Assembly (NCBI RefSeq): GCF_001039355.2
Contig: NW_019775453.1
Coordinates: forward strand, 273,043-337,042
Reading direction: 5' to 3'
Source of the DNA: Lingula anatina
Lineage: Eukaryota > Brachiopoda > Lingulata > Lingulida > Lingulidae
Length of the DNA stretch: 64,000 nucleotides
Shown piece after piece: positions 48,304 through 60,931 of the stretch. A program made the position numbers and the translations under genes. How positions within the stretch are numbered: the first letter of the stretch is position 1; every line of letters starts with the position of its first letter. Below the pieces are notes generated by a model. It was not told the DNA's origin. It made no database searches and worked only from the letters and a program-made list of their open reading frames with translations.

Positions 48304-51300
48304 ACTGAGAGATAAGTTTGGTTTATTCTTTGGCTTGTGGACTTGATTTGAGGTGTATAAGAACCTCATAGTACTAGTAGTGATTTTTTTTTGCGTTACA
48401 GGAATCTACGCTTCCTTCATCTGTAACTTTTAAGTGATCTTTTAAAAAATTATTGTTTTTTAAAGCTAAAGCTAGTATTTGTGAGCCCTGTCTAAACAAT
48501 TTTTTTGACAACTGCCTTAAAGGTTGCAACTTCCTTTACCCATTTGTTGTGTTCCCATACAACAGCCTTTGTCAAAATAGACTGTTATTCTTATGTTTTT
48601 TTCCAGAACTGATTGATGTTGGGTCCTCTGGATCTACAGTAAAGGCAGCATTGAATAGCTTGCCCAGTATCATGCCAGATTCTGTTGGGGTTTCCAAGAG
48701 TGGGAATGATTATACAGTTACCTTCAACTCGGATGACATAGGTACTACATGTTCAAATTAATTGACTAACCAATTTAAAGTAATGTTGTAATGATATATC
48801 TGCTTCTAAAGAATAATTTTAAAAACTGATTGTGAAAATTTTTTGTAGGTTTTAAAGTTGTTTGTGGATTCAACAACTGTTTAAGCATTATAATAAAATA
48901 GCCAATAGGATAGAAATAAAAGTAGCTACCTCTGTAATTTGTTACCCATGACAGATTGCAAATTGAAAAATTAATAAAAAATACAGTTGGTAATGTATGA
49001 ATATGCCAGACACTTTTAAGTTATATTTTTTTTCACACTTCATCAAATATATTATCAACAACTGACATTCTAGTGCAAATTGTGTGGTGACTTATAAAAT
49101 ATTTATGTAAACTAATGAACATTTTTGTCCATTTATATCCATGTAGTTGTGCAGTTGGAAAAAGTTCAGTAACAGTGACATTTACTCCCTTGCCTTGGAC
49201 TTTCTGCTCATTTTGACTCTGAATCCCACCCTCCATGATTTAAGGTGTTTCTCTAATCTAGTTCTCTAACTATTCTAATATTAATATAATACATTAATGT
49301 TTGCAAATTTTGAACGGTTTCAGGTGATGTTGAGCTGCTAGATGTGGAAGGTTATGGTGTGACTGTGTCACAAACTACCACAGGGGTGTCAGCCATGGAC
49401 AAGATATATTTCACAATGGAAGGTGTGGTGTCTCCTCCTGTTAGAGATGATGCCTCAGCAGATGATGTAGGTTTCTATTATTGATACTTAATTTCCATGA
49501 GTAAATGGATATACTGGTATTAGATACAAAAACACACATGATTGTATTTTTTTTTATATCTGGTGGGTTTGAAAAAAAATACCTATCATTATATAGTATT
49601 GTCATACATATATTTAAAAAATTATGTGGCAACTTCTCACAAAATTTGCTTGAAATCTCATACTGACAGTGCTTATTGATTAAACATGGTAGTTATTTGA
49701 ATGCATGAATAGCAGCTGCTTTATCAAAGCTACTGATTATGTGTGTATAACTAGTCACATCTGTATAACACCAGTTGCTTTTAATCCAACATCTGAAAAA
49801 TGAGGAATTTGGGCAAATAATTCCCTTTTTTTATACATTCAGGTAAAAGCAGCTCTCAGAGACCTATTCAAAGTGCGTTGTGCTGATGCCATCACCACAC
49901 CAGGCTCAGCTTTGTTTCACCAAGATTTTGAAGCTGAGACAAATAATATACAGAATGTCTGGGGAACTGTTGTCAGACATGTGACACCATACTGTGGATT
50001 AGGCTGTGTGCACAACCCTAATTATTTCATACGCCATAAATCAATCAGAATCACTTCAGCCAACATCCATGTAAGCTTCTTTTTGCAGGTCTTATAGAAT
50101 AAATCTTGAGGATAAATGTATATTCCTTAAGATTTTAAATTGTGGAGTAAAAATTCCAATTTAAAGAAAAGAAATGAGGGTTAATTTGAGGCATTATGTT
50201 CAAAAAAGATTTATTTGTCAAATTGTGTCATTCTTATATCAAACCCATTACATTAATTTTCTCTGCTCTTATTTTCAGTTTTGTTTTGCACATAAAGGAC
50301 GTTTGTCTGCTGCACCACTCATTCGCATTGACTTTGATCACATTGCTCGAGGGAGGAGACGGATATGGTATGTTGATGGTCCAGTCCCCAGTATCACATG
50401 GACAGATAGGTAAGAGAAAACTTGTGTATATCTTCAAAAACCAAACAAAAAAGTACATCAACAATTTTGTTGTAATAAAGCATGTGACTTCAATTGTGTC
50501 AGAAGTGTTAGTGCAAAAAAAAAAAAATAATAAAATAAAATAATAATAATAATGATTTATTTCAGAATATTTGATCTATATGTTTCTCATTTCTTACATT
50601 TGATTTTCAGCTGGCAGTATGATTGTATAGAATTGATGCCAATTTTAAACAAAAGGACGTCTTTGGATAAATACATCCAGATCAGACACATTTCTATTAT
50701 CCCGGCATCCAGCACTTTAGATCTGTACTATGATGACATTATGCTTGTTAATTCAAAACCAAATGATGTTGAAGGTAAGACTATTGATGGTGATATACAA
50801 GATACTTGCAGTTAGAAAAAAGTACAGGAAGTATGCCTATGACAAAAGTAGATTACTAAACATACTGTTAATCTCAATCTTTTAAGTTTTTTGATAAAAG
50901 TAGATTAATAAACATATCGTACTATAGGAAAATATATTTTGTTAATCTCAACCTTTTAATAGTACAGTGGGATGGATTAAATTCTAAGAAAATTTTGTGC
51001 AAAATAAGATTCGCATGTGGCTGCATGTTAACTTTGAAATAGTATTTTTTTTCCAGAATTTGACAACTGGAGATATTTGCCTCCTCGCTCTGATAGGTTT
51101 ATAATGGACTATATAGAAGTCACCAAAAATGGTGGAGTATACAACATAACAATGAAACCCTGGAACTGTGAAAGTGACTTCCCACTGCTCAATGTACTTC
51201 AGACATCAGTGAGTAATGATGAACAGTCATTTTTTGTACAAAAATCTATCAAGTTTTATCTAAAATATGCAGGGAATTAAAACATATTGGAAAGGTTGAA

Positions 51301-52721
51301 AGACATTACAAAACTTGTTATATATTAACTGATTTAAGGATACTATTCAAATGGCACAATGAATTTGATAGATAATGGCCAGATTGAAACAATTTATTCT
51401 GTGCTTGATGCAGACCTAAAGTTTTTCAGTTTTATACATATACTTATTTATGTATTTATACATTTTTCATTGTTTTTGTTGGCTAAGTGTGACAGTTGAA
51501 AATTGGGATCTGTAGAAAACTAAACTTATTTAGGTAAATTCTGGAAGTCTAGACAGTAATACTGTGGTGTTAGGGGCCAGTGGAAACAAGGTTCATGTCA
51601 ATAGAGTTCAGGCAGCTTCACTTCCTGTGAAAGGAGACTTCATAGTGACATTTGGAAATGGAAACATTTCAGGTTTGTGAGATATTTTTGTTCTCTCCAA
51701 AATCGGAGGTTACTTTAATAACTTTAAAAAAGAAAGATGAATAAACAGGTTGTGAAATATTAGGGCAGACAGATCCCAAAAACTTTTTGAATCTTTGCAT
51801 TCTGAGGATTTAATGAAGTTGTATGTAATATTCTAATCTGAAACCATGAAAAAAATATAAGGCAATAACATGGATAAAATGCAAAGAAAAGAGCATCAAA
51901 CATTAATTGGTATTTGTATGTGATGTAGTTGCATATTTTAGCAGTTTAATAAGATGTATTGATGAAAAATGTTTGTTTTATTACAGCCCCCATAAATGCC
52001 ACTGCTTATGCTCTGGAGAAAAGCTTGCAGACATTAGAGGGCATAGGAGAAGTGGAGGTGGAGAGACTTGGTTACTGTCATAATTATGTTTGGAATATCA
52101 ACTGGAAAACAGCAGGAAATATCCCATTGCTTCAGGTGAGCTGAAGCACACCTTCTTTATATAGGGTCACATTCACAACAGAGGACAATAGGATCCGCAG
52201 ATCAAATATAGCCGACCCACTTAAATGCTTGTTGCGTACTCCCAGGGAGGAATCTATTCAGTGTCTATTAGGGGATTATGCAGCAAGCTTTTAAGTGGGT
52301 TGCCACATTTGATTGCAGATCTATTAGTCTGCTGTTGTGAAAGCAGCCTATGTCATAGGCACTTTCCAGTTTGATGGGCTGGGGGGGGGGGCACAGTGAT
52401 TGATTAATTGTGCAGCCTTTTTTGTCATTCTGACTTGGATCCAACCTTTACAATTGATTTTAATGGCAGAATATTTACATACGTTTCAGATTAATGACAA
52501 TCAGTTAACAGGACCAGCTGAACGAGGACTCACTATAAATGAGGAAAACGGTCATACCTTTTATAAGTATGGCATACCTGGAGACATGTTGAGAACTTAC
52601 CATACCATACCACAGTTGACTGTGGAGATTAACAATGTTCCTGCAAAATGCTCAGGCAACTGTGACTTTCAATGGCAGTCTGCAATGACTCCCACTGTCT
52701 CCTCAGTAACACCAGTATCAG
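47936..52721 (+). CDS. PKHD1L1: PKHD1L1 exons 16-25: middle region
   Basis: Exons: 47936-48047, 48607-48741, 49324-49466, 49843-50070, 50279-50409, 50611-50774, 51057-51208, 51534-51672, 51987-52135, 52490-52721 (residues 500-1027). This segment corresponds to the region between PA14 and the main IPT array of vertebrate PKHD1L1, with shared features such as HVNRVQAASLPVKGDF, the LEGIGEVEVERLGYC stretch and VPAKCSGNCDFQW just before the next IPT domain. No named domain could be assigned to most of it. All junctions keep frame. Confidence 0.88.
52164..52348. mobile_element. MITE in intron 24, 185 bp
   Basis: Inverted arms of about 90 bp with scattered mismatches meet near 52255. The ends are GGGTCACATTCACAACAG on the left and GGCTGCTTTCACAACAG when the right is read on the minus strand. 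TA flanks both sides (52162-52163 and 52349-52350). The terminal pattern and TA site resemble the 257-bp element at 17520. Confidence 0.7.
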
Positions 52722-53032
52722 GTAGGAATACCATTTACGGCCATTAAACTGTCTCTTGTACCTTTTGTGTGCAGTCATATTGCTTTGCCCAATCACCAGT
52801 ATTTTTCTTGTTTGATATGTTTTATAGAACAGCAAAGAAAATTATGTTAAATACCTTATAGATATCTGATAAGATTGTACACTTAATTTTTTTTAAATTC
52901 CTACAGTGTAACTGATTTTGAAAAGCAAAATATTAGGTTTTTTTAATTGAATTCTTCATATAATTATCTATATTGAATTGTGTCAGTTTAATATATATTT
53001 TAAAAGTCATCAACTATAATCTTTCTGTGCAG

Positions 53033-55712
53033 GCTCCAGTCTTTCTAGCACTGTTCTGACTGTGCAGGGTACAGGGTTTGGTACCACTCCTGCAGACAAC
53101 CTGGTGACAATAGGAGGAGAACCGTGTGTTGTAACAAGTGCCACAGCCACACAGTTGCAGTGTAACATTGGAGATGGTCCAGTGGGAACTCACACCGTGG
53201 ATGTAAATGTTCTCAGCAAAGGTGAGACTACTTCTGCCATTATCCGCCATTATTAATCTCCCCTCCCTCTCTCTCTCATTATAACAATAAGAGGTGTTCA
53301 TGCCTTAAATCTGACAATAACTTTATTTTTTTATTTTGCCATAGCAGTATGTGAATGCACATGAAAGTCATATGTTAAATATTATTGACACCATGTTGGT
53401 TCTTCCCTGATGATATCATTATCTTTAAGTTTGAAATTCTATAGTTATTTTGAACATTTAGGATTGGCACAGCATGTAGGGGGCACATTCAACTTCACCT
53501 ATGACTTTCTCATATTTGATATATCTCCAGTCAATGGCAGTCTTGGAGGTGAGAGGAAAACACCTTTTTTCCTGTTGTTGTTTAAAGCAAATATAATAGA
53601 TAACCAAATTGATGCACTTGTCAACTCATGACTTGAATATTTGGTTTAAAAGATATGTACATTTTTAGTTGCTGAGAAGCACTTAAAATGTTCTCTGTTG
53701 CTGAATTTTACAAGATAAAACATCAAAGTACAGTAATGTATATTTGCTTGTTTTTAAGATTTATTCTTTTTGAAAACACAGCTGTAGACTTGCTATATTT
53801 TGAGATACAAAATTGTGCTGTTGAATAGGTGTATAAGTTATTGCTATATACATTGCTACATTTATAGGCTGTACATTGTTAACTGTGAGAGGTACAGGCT
53901 TTGCATCAGGCACAGTAGAAATGGCTGGAGAACCATGTTCAATACAATCTCAGAATTATTCCCATATTACATGTAGGACACCTGCAGTGGTAAGAACTGA
54001 TTAAGATGAAATATGATAATATTAGTACCTGCATATTTGGTTGTAATGGAATCTTATTCTTTGATAGAAATGCCCCCCAAAAACATGATTTTGATATTTA
54101 AATATTGAAAATTCACTGAGTTTTTAGGAGGTTGTTCCCTAATTTTATTTATTACCAGTATTTAAAGATACAGAGTAGTCTATACCAGAATTACCATCAC
54201 CTGCATCCCTCCATGCCACTGCCTGAGTGGAAGTCTTACACATTTCTTGTTTTTTGGGTAATTTTTGTGTTGACGTTTTCTTTGACACGGTTTATATTTG
54301 ACTGATGGTTAGAATTATAATATATATATATATATATCAACTCAAATACAAATGAATGCGATTCTCGGATTATCATTGATAGTTTATTATTTTAATATTA
54401 TTATTTATTATTTTAATATGTGGACTTTGTTTTTTTTTACCCTCAGTCATCCCCAGGGGCAGTTCAGCTTACTGTTTCCCAGGCAGCAGGAACCATCTCA
54501 AGTCCAACTAACTTCACATATGTCAATGAACTCACTCCGGAAATATCCAGTGTGACCATTACAACTACAACCTCATGTGTACAAGGTGAATTCAATACTT
54601 TTAGGGAACTTTCAACTATATATTTCAATAACAATGAGTTTATTATTGATGTGATTTAATATGCAAAAAATAAGATGAAGGATTTATTTAAAGAATAATA
54701 AAATGGCAAGACAAACAGTTGTACAGTAGGGTCTTTTGGGTTTTTTCATAGATTATCATTTCATGGCTATGTTTTAGTGCACATTCTTGAAATATAATTA
54801 CTACTATAATGACAGGTGCAATTAAATACATGTATGGTAACCAATATTTCAAAACAGGTGGAGGAAATCTCACAATTCTTGGGACTGGCTTTGGCAGTAC
54901 ACCCAGCAGTTCAGGTGCAGTGAGGGTTGGACATTTCACCACCAAAATAATGAGCTACAATGACACACAGATAATTGTCAGACTGCCCCCTGTTTCACCT
55001 GGAGTACATGATTTTGTTGTAGAAGTGGCTCCAAATGGATGTGCTGACTTAAGGTATAAGTGTGATATTAGACACTTTAAGTATGGTAACAGAACACAAA
55101 CCACATCCTTCCATAAAATGTCTTTGCTACCTCTATTTCTATCACTTTAGGTCTAGAGATGTAAGGGCAGTTGATTTTTAAAATAATTCCAAGGGTGAAT
55201 ACTGGTATTTTATGAAAGGGAAAATCCAATGTGTCATGTTACACGTGAACCATGTATAGTAATATAAATTGGATAAAATTGTATTTAAACTACCCCTGGT
55301 AAGTAAAGACAGTAGGCAATTTGATTGACATTATATTAGATATTAGGGTGACAATCTCCAGATTAATTACCTGCCTGACTGTGAAGTAAAGCATTATATG
55401 TATTGGATGAGTGCAAACATATCATCTTCCTTAAGTTTGCCAGAAGTGGCTTTTGTAAACACTCTTTAACTTCCCTCATTTCCAGAAGAAACAACATAGG
55501 GAATTTCACCTGTAATTTTGAAGTGGATTCCGTGTACCCTACGCAAGGGTCTGTGTACGGAGGCACAAATGTGGTCATTGTTGGGGATGGCTTTACTGCA
55601 GACACAAATATTACATTTGGAAATGTTTCCTGCGATATTACTGCTGTCAACCAGACTAAGATATGCTGTGTAACTCGTGACAGTGCCACCAAACACATTG
55701 TCAAAAACACAG
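53033..55712 (+). CDS. PKHD1L1: PKHD1L1 exons 26-31: IPT domains
   Basis: Exons: 53033-53221, 53462-53548, 53868-53989, 54447-54585, 54858-55053, 55486-55712 (residues 1028-1347). Successive IPT/TIG domains open with SSVTPVSG (in exon 25), [20 protein letters not shown] and [14 protein letters not shown], each carrying the usual G-x-G-F turn (for example VQGTGFG, VRGTGFA, ILGTGFG, IVGDGFT) and a cysteine pair. IPT domains form extended extracellular stalks. Junction phases are all consistent. Confidence 0.9.
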
Positions 55713-56093
55713 GTTTGTCACCATTATTTCCCATAAAAGTTAAAATGATGGGCTCATATTTGTCAAAAATATGATGAATTGAAGTTATTGGCAACCACCG
55801 TCCTATTTAAAATATAAGAGTATGTACATGTTGCTGTTTCTTTTATTCTTTCTGACTTGTTTTAATTCTGAACTGTTGTTTTATATTGTTATTTCTATAA
55901 AGAACTTTTGATAGTAAATGTTTATAGTACTACATGTAATCACTTATCTCTTAGCTTTGGATTTCATTTGTGTAAATTCAAATTGTCTTTGCTAGATAAT
56001 AGAAAGTTTGAAATTGGAACAGTTTGATGTATAATTAAACATCTATTAATCATTTTCTACTTGTAGTAAAAGGCAATTTAATTTGTATTTCAG

Positions 56094-56613
56094 TGGTGAA
56101 TAATAAATTTGCCTGGTCCCCATCAGTTTTCACAGTCCAGGTTGGTGATGTAGTCCGCTGGGAGTGGAACTCTGAGCCATCCTCTGGGTTTGCCTTCAAG
56201 ATTGAGCAGACAGCTAGTGCTGTGGCAGACTCGTATGACGGGAAAGGTTTCAGGAGTGGGTCACCAGTACCATCAGGTGCAAAAATTAAGATAATTAGTG
56301 ACTTTCACATTACTAGGCTAGCTGTAAAATCCCTGTTGGGTCAAATTTATAAAAAATTTAATAATTAACATTATTTTATTTAATCTCATCTTTTGTTACA
56401 GATTTTGATTTTTTATTTAACATATTTCAATACCAGGTGCATTCGAGTACCGTTTTGGACAAGTAGGCACAGTGTATTACTGGAGTGGCACTGTAGACAC
56501 ACGTGGACTGATGGAGTTGAGAGGAACCATTCATGTTGAAAAGAGAAGATCGCAGGCCGCCCTGATGGCAGCCAAGGTTGGAGACATTGAAGCGAAATAC
56601 AATGTCAATTCAG
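56094..56613 (+). CDS. PKHD1L1: PKHD1L1 exons 32-33: cupredoxin-like domain
   Basis: Exons: 56094-56276 and 56437-56613 (residues 1348-1467). The segment FAWSPSVFTVQVGDVVRWEW followed by YDGKGFRSG and VGTVYYWSG resembles a plastocyanin-like fold, and the same insert occurs between IPT domains in vertebrate PKHD1L1. The copper ligands are missing: the stretch where plastocyanins have Cys and His reads YYWSG, and there is no cysteine in the two exons. It is therefore expected to be structural. Confidence 0.88.
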
Positions 56614-56862
56614 GTATTTATAATAGATGTTGCAGAGATGATCCTGAAGTCTGTGTTTAAAATTGGGGTAAAATATCATAGTTTTGAGGATCTGTGTTCT
56701 GTACTCAGATGATTTAACTGAAGTTGTATGAAATTAGTAATCTGAAAAGTAGTTTGTATAGAATTGTTAAGACTGGTATCTGTTTCAAGACATGCTTGTT
56801 GACATGTTCAGTTTGCATGTGCTTAACGTTTTATATTTTATGTATTTTCCTCTTTTTTCTAG

Positions 56863-59800
56863 GTGTTTCAGTATCAGATGGCTGCGACAGTGGTTGTACC
56901 AATAACATAACCCAGCTGTCAACAGGTTGCCTTGAAGATACACCAAGTACAAATGACAGCAGTCATTTTGAATTTGCCTTCTCACTGTGTAGTGCAGCTG
57001 TCATCACCTCTATGATGCCAAACAAAGGAACCCCTGAGGTGGATGTTGTCTTAGAAGGTTCTGGATTCAGTGACATCGTGTGTGAAAATGTGGTGTTAAT
57101 AGGGGACCACACTTGTAGTATAACATCCGTGAATAATACAAGAATAGTGTGCAGTTTGATGACTGAGAGTGATTTTCCAGCAGGAGAACTGAAGTACCTG
57201 ACTCTGAATGTTACAAACAGGGGTCTTGCCCTGGTCTCACCTAATGGACAGCTACAGCGTGGCTTTATAATGATACCCAGATTGGACAACGTCCAGCCTG
57301 CCTCAGGGTCTGTGGCTGGAGGGACACTTCTCACTCTTACAGGAGATGGGTTCTCAGGTAAGACATGTAACAGCAACAAATGAGAAATGAGGAACAAGGA
57401 CCATCATTGTTTTAAATAATGCAAATGCTTTTCATATTTTCATATTGTTGGTGTCTTTATTTGAATCAGTTTTTGTACGTCTTCTGTCCCAGTGATATTG
57501 TAATATTATGACGGGCGGTATTAGATACCAAAGTACTAAATGTAATTGTAATATGGCAAAGAATTAGCAGCTTTATGCTCTAGTTACCATTAATGCAATT
57601 TCCATGTTGTTATTTCCACAAGAAACAATATTATTCCCTTAAAAAACACTCTTAAAGGTTGATGAATACTGTTCTAGGAGATCTTGGCGACAAAGTGGTC
57701 AGAGTTGGAAATACTGAGTGTCCAGTTGTAAGTGCCAATTACACTAGCATCATCTGCAGAACTGACCCACAAATGGCATTTACTGGGAATGTGACAGTCA
57801 CCATCAGTGGCCGCATAACTTCAGTCTGCCCTACAGATGACTGCATATTTGAATACTCTGATCAGCAAACACCAACTCTTACATCTGTCTCACCAGTCAC
57901 TCTTCAGGGGTCAGGAACACAGGTTTCCTTGAAAGGATCCAAATTTGGAACCAATACTGCTGCTGTTGACATAACTGTAGGTGGCGTCACTTGTGTGATT
58001 GATACCATTTCCGATACTGAAATCAGCTGCACCCTTGGATACGCCCCTGTCGGGAATCAGCCATTAGTGGTGTACATCTCTCCAATGGGATACCCTCAGT
58101 CTACAGCTGTAGTAAGTTTAGAGAGTGTGCCCTTGCTTCAAAGTGTCACCCCAAATCAGGGCAGCACTCAAGGCGGGACCAACCTCACCATATTTGGAGC
58201 TGGATTTGTGGAAGGCATGACAACTGTCACAGTGGGCGGAGTGCAGTGCCACATCCTGGCTGTCAATCTTTCCACTATCCTATGTACCACAGAGGCACAT
58301 GCAGTGGGTGCGGTGGACGTCGCTGTAGTGTCCAATGGAGTTCAGTATCCCACAGGAAGTTACAGCTATTCCACTGCTGCCACACCCATTGTGTCAAGTA
58401 TTAACCCTACATCTGGCATGACTGGAGACACTGTGAACATAGCTGGAACAGGTTAAAATATTACATTTCTTCTTTGTTTATGAGAAATTTATATAAAATT
58501 GAATGGTGGATAATAGTGAAAAACATTTGTTGTTTTAACTGAAATTAATTTTTTTATGAATTGTGTATCAATGAAACATTTGTCAATGAACATAAACTGC
58601 CAGGAGTCATACAATACATATTGATATCTGATAACAATTAAATGCTTGTATTTTTTATATGGTAAAAACAAGTTGCTTCTTAAGATAACATGTTTTGTCT
58701 TTCCCAGGTTTTGACCCAGGAGTAGAAATGGTGAAGATTGACAATGCATATTGTGTAGTACAAACTGCCTCGGCCACAGCTATCACCTGTATACTGGGTG
58801 ACCATGCTGCTGGTCACTTTGCTGTGGAAGTAGCCATACAAAACAAAGGAAGAGCCGTATCTGATGTCTACTTTAACTATACTCTAAGTGTGAGCAGTGT
58901 GGCACCTGTTGAAGGTACATATGCTGAATTGGGTTGGGGAGATGAAAATGCAAGTGGTCTTCAGTTTGAGCTTTAAAGCTGCAGAACTCAAGTGTGAAAA
59001 TAGTATTTAGAAAGTTCAGTTTTTAACACCCAAGATAAGCTTACGTTTGTTTTTAGTATGTTTTTAAAATGCCTAATGTATTTGCAGGAAGCTATGGCGG
59101 TGGCCAGTTACTGACATTAGAGGGTGTGGGTTTCTCCACCATTGTTACTGATGTAAATGTGTGTGGACGCCCATGTGTTGTACGGTTTGTCAATTCTACG
59201 TATATCAGTTGTGAAGTACCACCCTCTCAGCAAAGTAAGTGTGTTATACTGGTGATGGAATACATATATACATAATGAAAAACAAAGTAATGTATTTTTG
59301 GTTAGTAAAGGATTGCAGCCCTTACCTTAACAAATGTGTTTTAAATAAATTTTAGTGGCATTTCTTTTCCACCATAACCCTTCCTATTCCCTCTATTTAA
59401 TTTCTATTTTTAAAATCTTTATTCCACCCATGTCTAGCATTGTTTCTCTTCTTAAATTGCCACATATTTATTTGTTATGTTGTATTTTTCAATTTTAAAA
59501 GATAATCACATCTTAAATAAAATTTAGGTAAACAAAACTAATTTTCATGTATTTTTGTATGTATGATATTAGGAAATGATTAAGAAGAATAAAAAAGTCA
59601 AATGCCTATCTACAATAATTGAATATTTTTTTATGAAAAGAAAAGACAAAAGTAAATTATTATTATTTTTACTATATTCAGGTCCTACAAGTGGCAGTAC
59701 AGAACAGTGCCCTATTGAAGTAGCTGTAAACAATGCCCAAGAGACGGCATCAACCCAGTATGCATACAAGGCAGCCCTGACTCCAACAATTACTTCTGTC

Positions 59801-60502
59801 AGCCCAGCCAGAGGTGGGACAGGAGGAGGAACATTGCTCACCATTACTGGAACTAACTTTGGGTATGACATTTCATTGAGATGAATTCTTTTAAAAAGTT
59901 GTCCTTTTGCGGTCCTTGTCCTATTTGGGTAAAAGTATGGCTTTTGTTTGCTGTTAATCTGAATGTTTAAAAAGACTGAAATGTTATGTCAGTCACAAAG
60001 ATATGTGAAATGTAAAGTGAATCTAAAGTATATGTTACAATTTTGATACAAATAGCTTGATTTTATATTTCAATTCTTATTGGGCAGATTGTGTAAATAT
60101 AGTATGGTAGTTAGAATAGAAGTAAGTACTTGGTATCAATAAAATTGTTGATATTATACCAAAAGGTATTGATAGGTCAGTATATTCATGCAAGGTGGTA
60201 TATTGTTTTTATTTTCAGAACCAGTAATGTTGTGAGTATAGATGGCACCATATGTGATGTGCAGTCTGCATCCAGTACAACTATTGTCTGCAGAACCAGA
60301 TCTCACACAAGAACCATTAGAACTAAAGTGTGTGTATATTGTATTTATTTTCAGAACCAGTAATGTAGTGAGTATAGATGGCACCACATGTGATGTGCAG
60401 TCTGCATCCAGTACAACTATTGTCTGCAGAACCAGATCTCACACAAGAACCATTAGAACTAAAGTGCGTGTGGAGGTAGATGATAAAGGAATTGCTACCC
60501 AG
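56863..60502 (+). CDS. PKHD1L1: PKHD1L1 exons 34-39: distal IPT array
   Basis: Exons: 56863-57357, 57678-58451, 58708-58914, 59088-59234, 59682-59862, 60355-60502 (residues 1468-2118). Seven IPT/TIG domains open with ITSMMPNKGTPE, LDNVQPASGSVAGG, LTSVSPVTLQG, LQSVTPNQGSTQGG, VSSINPTSGMTGD, VSSVAPVEGSYGGG and ITSVSPARGGTGGG. With those upstream this makes eleven here and fourteen in all, the same count I recall for human PKHD1L1. Exons 34 and 35 are long (495 and 774 nt) and each spans more than one domain. Exon 39 lies in the second copy of a 136-bp tandem duplication. Using the first copy (acceptor at 60219) would read into a stop. Confidence 0.92.
60198..60469 (+). repeat. 136-bp tandem duplication of an IPT exon
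   Basis: Copy 1 (60198-60333) and copy 2 (60334-60469) differ at about four positions. Each contains the polypyrimidine tract, the AG acceptor and most of PKHD1L1 exon 39. Copy 1 has no good donor. If retained by read-through into copy 2 it gives an in-frame stop (CAG AAC CAG TAA), so only copy 2 supports the protein. Confidence 0.9.
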
Positions 60503-60670
60503 GTAAACAGAGCTGCTTTTTAATTGACAAGGGGGAGTCATTTTTAGTACCCATAAGTTGATTATTCCTAGTAGTTTCCAGTGATATATGTTCATATCTT
60601 TTCCAAGTCAGTCAGTGATGCCCTCACTTAAAAAGTTTTAAATATTTTTATGGCTTTTGTTTTAAAATTG

Positions 60671-60827
60671 AAGTTTTTCAAAATCAGTAACAGTTCTTAT
60701 GCCGAGTATAGTTAACCAGTTTCTTTGTCTTTTTCCATTATCATCAAGGCAGTTTTCCAAAATCAGTAACAGTTCTTATGCCGAGTATAGTTTACCAGTT
60801 TCTTTGTCTTTTTCCATTATCATCAAC
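60671..60827. repeat. 79-bp intronic tandem duplication
   Basis: AATCAGTAACAGTTCTTATG and the bases after it recur at 60682 and 60761, followed in both by GCCGAGTATAGTT and the same pyrimidine-rich stretch. It lies in intron 39, about 200 bp from the exon duplication. Confidence 0.85.
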
Positions 60828-60931
60828 GTATGGCATTCCAAAATGTTTTAACATGTATGAAAAGTCATTAAAATAATTAAAATTCATTTAAAATGTAAAA
60901 GTTTTTTACCTGTGTTTTTTTGTTAATCCAG

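Noticed and set aside
60219-60333. Extra PKHD1L1 exon from the first copy of the tandem duplication.
   Set aside because: There is no good donor, and both read-through and splicing into the second copy give an in-frame stop.
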